Below are positions 16,388 to 20,326 of a stretch of DNA of 20,326 nucleotides, in pieces. The notes under the pieces are model-generated. The model saw only the letters and a program-made list of their open reading frames with translations. It was not told the origin of the DNA and searched no databases. This DNA comes from JBLHOS01 sp047623825 (GTDB lineage: Bacteria > Pseudomonadota > Alphaproteobacteria > Rhodobacterales > Rhodobacteraceae). Position 1 is the stretch's first letter; every line of letters starts with the position of its first letter. The translations under genes were made by a program, and so were the position numbers. The DNA is taken from contig JBLHOS010000056.1 in assembly GCA_047623825.1 (NCBI GenBank), positions 1 through 20,326 of the forward strand. The letters are read 5' to 3'.

Positions 16388-18145
16388 ATGGACGACACAG
16401 CTCAGATCTCAGACACCGTCTACCAAGTCCTGGCGCGCAAATACCGGCCCGCCACCTTTGCCGATCTGATCGGCCAAGAGGCGATGGTGCGCACGCTCAA
16501 AAATGCGTTTGCGGCTGACCGGATTGCACAAGCTTTTATTATGACCGGCATCCGCGGAACCGGTAAAACCACGACCGCACGGATCATCGCAAAGGGCCTG
16601 AATTGCACCGGCCCTGATGGCACCAGCGGCCCAACCACCGATCCCTGTGGCGTCTGCGATAACTGCAAGGGCATCATGGCAGGCCAGCATGTCGATGTGA
16701 TCGAGATGGACGGCGCGTCCCAAACCAAGATTGACGACATCCGCTCAAACATCTTGGATTCCGTTTATTACGCGCCCGCCGCGGCGCGGTTCAAAGTCTA
16801 CATCATCGATGAGGTTCACATGCTCTCCAACAGTGCGTTCAACGCGCTGTTAAAGACCTTGGAGGAACCGCCTTCGCACGTGAAATTTATCTTTGCGACG
16901 ACAGAAATCCGCAAGGTTCCCGTGACAGTTCTTTCGCGCTGCCAGCGCTTCGATCTGCGTCGGATTGAGCCTGAGGTAATGATCGCCCATCTCAAACGGA
17001 TCGCGGGTCTGGAAAAGGCCGAGATCTCGGATGAGGCATTGGCCTTGATCACGCGCGCTGCAGAAGGGTCCGTACGCGACGCCATGAGCCTGATGGATCA
17101 GGCCATTTCACACGGCGCCGGTGAAACAACTGCCGATCAGGTCCGCGCTATGTTAGGCTTGGCCGACCGGGGTCGGGTCATGGACCTGTTTGATAAGATC
17201 ATGTCAGGTGATGCCGCAGGTGCGCTGGATGAATTGGGCGCGCAGTATTCAGATGGCGCTGACCCGATGGCTGTCTTGAATGATCTGGCAGAGATTACGC
17301 ATTGGCTAAGCGTAATCAAGATCACACCTGATGCCGCAAACGACCCCACGATTAGCCCGGATGAGCGCACCCGCGGTCAGGTCCTGTCGTCCAAACTGGC
17401 GATGCGGGTTCTGACCCGGATGTGGCAAATGTTGCTGAAGGCACTGGATGAGGTTTCGCTGGCGCCCAATTCCATGATGGCCGCTGAGATGGCAGTGATC
17501 CGGCTGACCCATGTCTCAGAGCTGCCCAGCCCAGATGACCTGATCCGTAAGTTGCAAAATACACCTATGCCCAGTGCGCCGGCCACCCCCAGTCCCAGTC
17601 CTGCCCCGAACGATCACGGCTCTGGTCCGCGTGCGCAAATGCGGACTAGTGGATTCTCTTCTGGCGGCGCGGCCACAGCGCTGTCGCCGGCCGCCGAAAC
17701 CGCCCTATCGCGCTTTCCGACCTTCGACAGCGTCGTGGCCTTTATTGAGGCTAATCGCGACATCAAACTGTTGGTTGAGATCAAGACCTCCCTGCGCCTT
17801 GTCGCCTATCAGCCCGGCCGGATAGAGTTCCAACCGACGGAGCGTGCGCCAGCTGATTTGGCCCCGCGTTTGGCCCAACAACTCAAAGGCTGGACCGGCG
17901 TCCGCTGGGGCGTAACGGTCGTCAGCGAGGGCGGTGGTCAGACGATTGACGAACAAGACCACGCCAAACGCCGCGCCATGGAAGACGAGATTTCTGAGCA
18001 TCCAATGATGCAGGCCGTCATCGCGTCCTTCCCAAATGCAAAGATTACGCAGATCCGGACATTGGAAGAAATCGTTGCTCAAGCTGCATCTGAGGCATTA
18101 CCAGAAGTGCCTGATGAGTGGGATCCGTTTGAGGAAGACGATTAG
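16388..18145 (+). CDS. dnaX: DNA polymerase III subunit gamma/tau
   Basis: This clamp-loader ATPase of 585 residues loads the beta clamp and, as tau, links the polymerase to the helicase. It begins with the standard 'YQVLARKYRPATFADLIGQ', has Walker A GIRGTGKTT (54-62), a zinc module with C73, C87, C90 and C93, the Walker B box DEVHML (141-146), 'KTLEEPP' and the sensor 'LSRCQRFDLRR'. A Pro/Ser/Ala-rich linker (about 393-440) leads to the tau-specific C-terminal domain, which ends 'EWDPFEEDD'. I see no A-rich slippery site like that of E. coli dnaX, so a separate gamma form is not evident. The ATG follows an ACAGG-type site. It heads the dnaX-ybaB-recR cluster, although a gene remnant now separates it from ybaB. 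Confidence 0.97.
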   Translation: MDDTAQISDTVYQVLARKYRPATFADLIGQEAMVRTLKNAFAADRIAQAFIMTGIRGTGKTTTARIIAKGLNCTGPDGTSGPTTDPCGVCDNCKGIMAGQHVDVIEMDGASQTKIDDIRSNILDSVYYAPAAARFKVYIIDEVHMLSNSAFNALLKTLEEPPSHVKFIFATTEIRKVPVTVLSRCQRFDLRRIEPEVMIAHLKRIAGLEKAEISDEALALITRAAEGSVRDAMSLMDQAISHGAGETTADQVRAMLGLADRGRVMDLFDKIMSGDAAGALDELGAQYSDGADPMAVLNDLAEITHWLSVIKITPDAANDPTISPDERTRGQVLSSKLAMRVLTRMWQMLLKALDEVSLAPNSMMAAEMAVIRLTHVSELPSPDDLIRKLQNTPMPSAPATPSPSPAPNDHGSGPRAQMRTSGFSSGGAATALSPAAETALSRFPTFDSVVAFIEANRDIKLLVEIKTSLRLVAYQPGRIEFQPTERAPADLAPRLAQQLKGWTGVRWGVTVVSEGGGQTIDEQDHAKRRAMEDEISEHPMMQAVIASFPNAKITQIRTLEEIVAQAASEALPEVPDEWDPFEEDD

Positions 18146-18410
18146 AACTCTGCCCTCGAATTCGGCAGGATCCGCTCCAATACAGTCATCTCGCCCACCT
18201 GTTCGCCCCACAAGAAATAGGCCACGCCTTGCGGCTCTAGATAGATTCTGGTGACGGCCTCAAACGGGTCGTCATGTCCGACGAAGACCCAGTTTTCGAC
18301 TGCTTCAATCGGGTTGATGGTCAGCGAGGCAACACACCCACGCCACCCATTCCAAAGATCAGGCCCAACACGGAACGGCGATAAAATTTCGTAAAATCAT
18401 CATTGCACAT
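18142..18410 (-). pseudogene. Frameshifted remnant of a small conserved protein, tail-to-tail with dnaX
   Basis: Read on the minus strand, an ATG at 18408-18410 gives MCNDDF. A one-base shift in the T run (18393-18396) then leads into a long stop-free stretch: 'YEILSPFRVGPDLWNGWRG', 'CVASLTINPIEAVENWVF', 'VGHDDPFEAVTRIYLEPQG', 'VAYFLWGEQVGEMTV' and 'LERILPNSRAEF', then TAA (18142-18144). The joined product would be about 88 residues. The second part has no upstream start codon of its own, so it escapes a simple open-frame search. Its composition and regular pattern look like real protein. I do not recognise the family. The stop codon overlaps the dnaX TAG. A sequencing error or ribosomal slippage could also explain the shift. 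Confidence 0.6.
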
Positions 18411-18476
18411 GAGGTCACATCTTGATTCCTGGGTCCAACCTTCAGGTCTGTTAGGGGCACAAATATTAATCCTAAG

Positions 18477-18491
18477 TCATTTTATAAATGA
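18477..18491. repeat. Short AT-rich palindrome upstream of ybaB
   Basis: TCATTT (18477-18482) and AAATGA (18486-18491) are perfect inverted arms around TAT, in a locally AT-rich patch. CTAAG repeats occur on either side (18472-18476 and near 18497). It could be an operator, but nothing proves this. Confidence 0.4.
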
Positions 18492-18525
18492 TTATTCTAA
18501 GTTCCATTGCACCCGTATTCCGACC

Positions 18526-18554
18526 TTGTTCCGGGTCGCTCCCAAGCCTAAACT
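18526..18554 (+). promoter_or_regulatory. Candidate promoter for ybaB-recR
   Basis: TTGTTC (18526-18531) and TAAACT (18549-18554) are 17 bases apart and end 31 bases before the ybaB ATG. The -35 and -10 are imperfect matches to the sigma-70 consensus. This is the best pair I see in the gap. Confidence 0.4.
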
Positions 18555-18585
18555 AAGACTAGGTTCAACAGCATCGGAGGGCGTT

Positions 18586-18930
18586 ATGCTGAAAGGTTTG
18601 GGTGGCCTTGGCGACATGGCCAAGATTATGAAGCAAGCGCAGGAAATGCAGGGCAAAATGGCCGAGATGCAAGAGGCGTTAAACCAAATCACCGTTACCG
18701 GTGAAAGCGGTGCTGGACTTGTGACCGCGACCGCAACTGCAAAGGGTGAGTTGACGGCGCTCAATATTGATCCGTCCATCTTTGATCCAAATGAGAAAGA
18801 AGTGGTTGAGGATCTGATCTTGGCGGCGGTTAAAGACGCACAGGCCAAAGCTCAGGCAAAATCCCAAGAGGAAATGGCCAAGCTGACCGAAGGGCTGAAC
18901 CTGCCCGAAGGTATGAAGTTGCCGTTTTAA
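18586..18930 (+). CDS. ybaB: YbaB/EbfC-family nucleoid-associated DNA-binding protein
   Basis: This 114-residue dimeric DNA-binding protein is conserved between dnaX and recR in many bacteria. It begins 'MLKGLGGLGDMAKIMKQAQ', has the long coiled helix with 'KMAEMQEALNQI', then the strands 'VTGESGAGLVTATATAKGE' and 'LNIDPSIF', and ends in a second helix with a Lys/Ala/Gln-rich stretch. The frame is open further upstream to 18403, but GGAGG (18576-18580) stands five bases before the ATG at 18586, and the family starts here. recR follows after six bases, so the two are cotranscribed. Confidence 0.95.
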   Translation: MLKGLGGLGDMAKIMKQAQEMQGKMAEMQEALNQITVTGESGAGLVTATATAKGELTALNIDPSIFDPNEKEVVEDLILAAVKDAQAKAQAKSQEEMAKLTEGLNLPEGMKLPF

Positions 18931-18936
18931 GCCGGC

Positions 18937-19548
18937 GTGTCTCGCCCCGTGTCCAATGCGACCCGCGACATTGAGGCCCTGATCGAGATGATGGCCAAGC
19001 TCCCGGGCTTGGGGCCGCGCTCGGCCCGCCGGGCGGTTTTGCATATGATCAAAAAGCGCGCGCTGCTGATGATCCCACTGGCAGACACATTGCAAACAGT
19101 GGCAGCCACGGCACGCGAGTGCCTGAACTGCGGCAATATCGGAACCACCGATATTTGCGACATCTGTACATCGGACAAACGCGCCACCGGCCAACTGTGC
19201 ATCGTCGAAGATGTGGCAGACCTCTGGGCGATGGAGCGTGGTCAAGCGTTCGGCGGTCGCTATCATGTTTTGGGTGGCACACTATCGGCGCTGGATGCCA
19301 TCGGCCCCGATGAACTGCGCATTCCCAAACTTCTGAACCGAGTTGTCGCTGAGGAGATCACTGAGGTGATCCTGGCACTGAATGCCACGGTCGACGGGCA
19401 GACAACGGCGCACTACATCGCCGGTGAGCTGGAGCGCAGCAATGTGCAAGTCACGTCATTGGCCCAAGGGGTCCCGATCGGTGGAGAGCTTGATTATCTT
19501 GATGACGGGACCATCAGTGCCGCCCTAAAAGCGCGTAAGGCATTTTGA
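18937..19548 (+). CDS. recR: Recombination mediator protein RecR
   Basis: RecR (203 residues) works with RecO and RecF to load RecA onto gapped single-stranded DNA. The helix-hairpin-helix reads 'LPGLGPRSARRAVLHM' (22-37). The zinc finger uses C62, C65, C74 and C77. The Toprim domain reads 'LCIVEDVADLWAMER' (87-101) with 'HVLGGTLSALDAIGP', and the C-terminus has the usual 'SLAQGVPIGGELDYLDDGT'. The start is a GTG at 18937. A second in-frame GTG (18949) is possible, and neither has a clear ribosome site, which fits coupling to ybaB six bases upstream. Confidence 0.96.
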   Translation: MSRPVSNATRDIEALIEMMAKLPGLGPRSARRAVLHMIKKRALLMIPLADTLQTVAATARECLNCGNIGTTDICDICTSDKRATGQLCIVEDVADLWAMERGQAFGGRYHVLGGTLSALDAIGPDELRIPKLLNRVVAEEITEVILALNATVDGQTTAHYIAGELERSNVQVTSLAQGVPIGGELDYLDDGTISAALKARKAF

Positions 19549-19575
19549 GATTCTATCTGGTGGCGCGCGGTCCAA

Positions 19576-19610
19576 CGCCTCCGGCGGGAGTATTTCAGCC
19601 AAGAAAAAGT
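19576..19610 (+). repeat. Roseobacter-type dispersed intergenic repeat
   Basis: The stretch CGCCTCCGGCGGGAGTATTT followed by CAGCCAAGAAAAAG matches a motif I recall seeing many times at gene ends in Roseobacter-group genomes. It contains a small CCTCCGGCGGG hairpin. It lies 27 bases after the recR stop. Its copy number cannot be checked within this window. Confidence 0.5.
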
Positions 19611-19661
19611 GGGAATTTAATCAAATTGTGGCTTCCTTATTCCCTAAATATCCCGGGGAGT

Positions 19662-19681
19662 GCGAGGGGCTGGCCCCTCGC
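19662..19681. repeat. Perfect GC-rich hairpin between recR and the RNase T2 remnant
   Basis: GCGAGGGGC (19662-19670) and GCCCCTCGC (19673-19681) pair perfectly around TG. No T-run follows in either direction, so it is not a standard intrinsic terminator. It lies between two converging genes. Confidence 0.7.
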
Positions 19682-19713
19682 TCTGGCGCCTTGTCAGGAT
19701 TGAGCTGCCCCAC

Positions 19714-20120
19714 TCATCGCATCGGTGAGAATAGGGCTTCTTGCAGGGTACAATCGCGTACGACATCGGCGCCACAATTGCGCGGCTCCAACCCGCGCGT
19801 CAGGCAAATTCGAATTTCCTGAACCCGACCATCGCTACATGTCACTGTCAGCATGTCAGGCTCAAGTGTCTCGTTCACCTCCAAGAATGCTTCTTCGGTG
19901 ATCTGTGCGGGCAGCCGAACCGGGCGCTGAAGCTGCCGCAGCAGATCCGGTCGTTCAACCTGCGCGTAAACCGCGCGCGACACCTCAAAATAATCCTCCG
20001 CCGACAAACCAGAGCACACACCATGTTTATTCCACTGGTGCCAAGCCAGCCCGGCAGAGCCCATGACATCGACCATCTCGACCGTCATCCGTCGTGATGG
20101 CGCACGCTCCATACTGGCAC
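19714..20120 (-). pseudogene. Ribonuclease T2, N-terminally truncated by an insertion sequence
   Basis: The C-terminal half of an RNase T2-family secreted RNase remains. It has the second catalytic box WHQWNKHGVC (residues 24-33 counted from the ATG at 20112), then 'YFEVSRAVYAQVERPDLL', 'ITEEAFLEVNE' and cysteines near 'RNCGADVVRDC' that would form disulfides. The signal peptide and the first catalytic box (the 'HGLWP' motif) are missing. The reading frame continues past the ATG to 20120, where the left end of an IS3-family element begins. The insertion separates the gene from its start and promoter, so the product should be inactive. A 132-residue fragment could be made only if translation starts inside. 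Confidence 0.85.
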
Positions 20121-20326
20121 TGACCTGCCCCCCGAAACTTCCCTCACTTTAATGTAGAGTTTGCTCAACCTTCGAAGGAGCAAACGAATGCGACAGAGCC
20201 GTTTTACTGAAGCCCAGATTATTGGGATGATCAAAGAGCAAGAAGCTGGAATGCCAACGGCTGAGGTGTGCCGCAGGCATGGGCTGAGCCCCGCATCGTT
20301 CTACAAGTTCAAAGCCAAATACGGCG
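20121..20326 (+). mobile_element. IS3-family (IS407-like) insertion sequence, left end
   Basis: The left terminal repeat begins near 20121 with TGACCTGCCCCCCGAA, the kind of end typical of the IS407 group. orfA starts 67 bases inside. The element runs beyond the window, so its right end, orfB and the target duplication cannot be seen. It interrupts the RNase T2 gene. Confidence 0.85.
20188..20326 (+). CDS. IS3-family transposase OrfA (partial, runs off the window)
   Basis: The first 46 residues are visible: 'MRQSRFTEAQIIGMIKEQ' then 'EAGMPTAEVCRRHGLSPA' and 'SFYKFKAKYG'. This is the N-terminal helix-turn-helix (HTH_Tnp_1) of IS3-family OrfA, which recognises the element's terminal repeats. 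AAGGAG (20175-20180) stands seven bases before the ATG. In this family OrfA is normally fused to the OrfB integrase by a -1 frameshift, and that region lies outside the window. Confidence 0.93.
   Translation, partial: MRQSRFTEAQIIGMIKEQEAGMPTAEVCRRHGLSPASFYKFKAKYG

Noticed and set aside
16388..18145. Programmed frameshift in dnaX to make gamma
   Set aside because: No A-rich slippery heptamer like that of E. coli was seen in the coding sequence.
18403..18585. N-terminal extension of ybaB to position 18403
   Set aside because: The GGAGG at 18576-18580 and the family's usual N-terminus both point to 18586. The extension covers the candidate promoter and the frameshifted remnant.
1..20326. CRISPR arrays, tRNA or rRNA genes, prophage or defence systems
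   Set aside because: No regularly spaced repeats, no tRNA or rRNA signatures, and no phage or defence protein families were recognised.

Overview
The window looks like chromosomal DNA of a Roseobacter-group alphaproteobacterium (Rhodobacterales). The evidence is the protein content: a CycM-type membrane-anchored cytochrome c beginning MFDTM, a yejABEF operon, the dnaX-ybaB-recR cluster, a small SRP RNA lacking an Alu domain, the remnant of a Hint-domain protein, and a CCTCCGGCGGGAGTATTT-type repeat that I recall from this group. Most genes are housekeeping or transport genes. I did not find a convincing new multi-gene system. The less ordinary content is decayed genes and the gaps between genes.

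Layout. Positions 1-470 hold a degenerate hemN fragment. Positions 471-6241 (minus strand) are a tightly packed yejA-yejB-yejE-yejF operon for oligopeptide-type ABC import. A strong bidirectional hairpin terminator (6478-6507) separates it from cycM (minus, 6530-7054). Divergent from cycM is pheA (7161-7991), which converges with an SRPBCC-family gene (minus, 7999-8469). nudC (minus, 8531-9502) is divergent from a cpdB-like cyclic-nucleotide phosphodiesterase/nucleotidase (9692-11575) that has no visible signal peptide. A three-gene NitT/TauT-type ABC importer follows (substrate-binding protein 11753-12763, ATPase 12824-13672, permease 13669-14436), with an intrinsic terminator between the binding protein and the ATPase.

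Positions 14437-16380 are gene-poor. They contain a probable decayed minus-strand gene, the SRP RNA gene ffs (about 14934-15036), a small three-helix membrane protein (minus, 15172-15483) and a clear Hint-domain pseudogene (15734-16356) with three frame changes and two stops. dnaX (16388-18145), ybaB (18586-18930) and recR (18937-19548) form the conserved DNA replication and repair cluster. A frameshifted minus-strand gene remnant (18142-18410), overlapping the dnaX stop codon, lies between dnaX and ybaB.

At the right edge a ribonuclease T2 gene (minus, 19714-20120) has lost its N-terminal half to an IS3-family (IS407-like) insertion sequence. The left end of that element starts near 20121, and its orfA runs off the window. 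Five remnants in about 20 kb (hemN, the unknown gene before ffs, Hint, the gene after dnaX, RNase T2) suggest ongoing gene loss at this locus.
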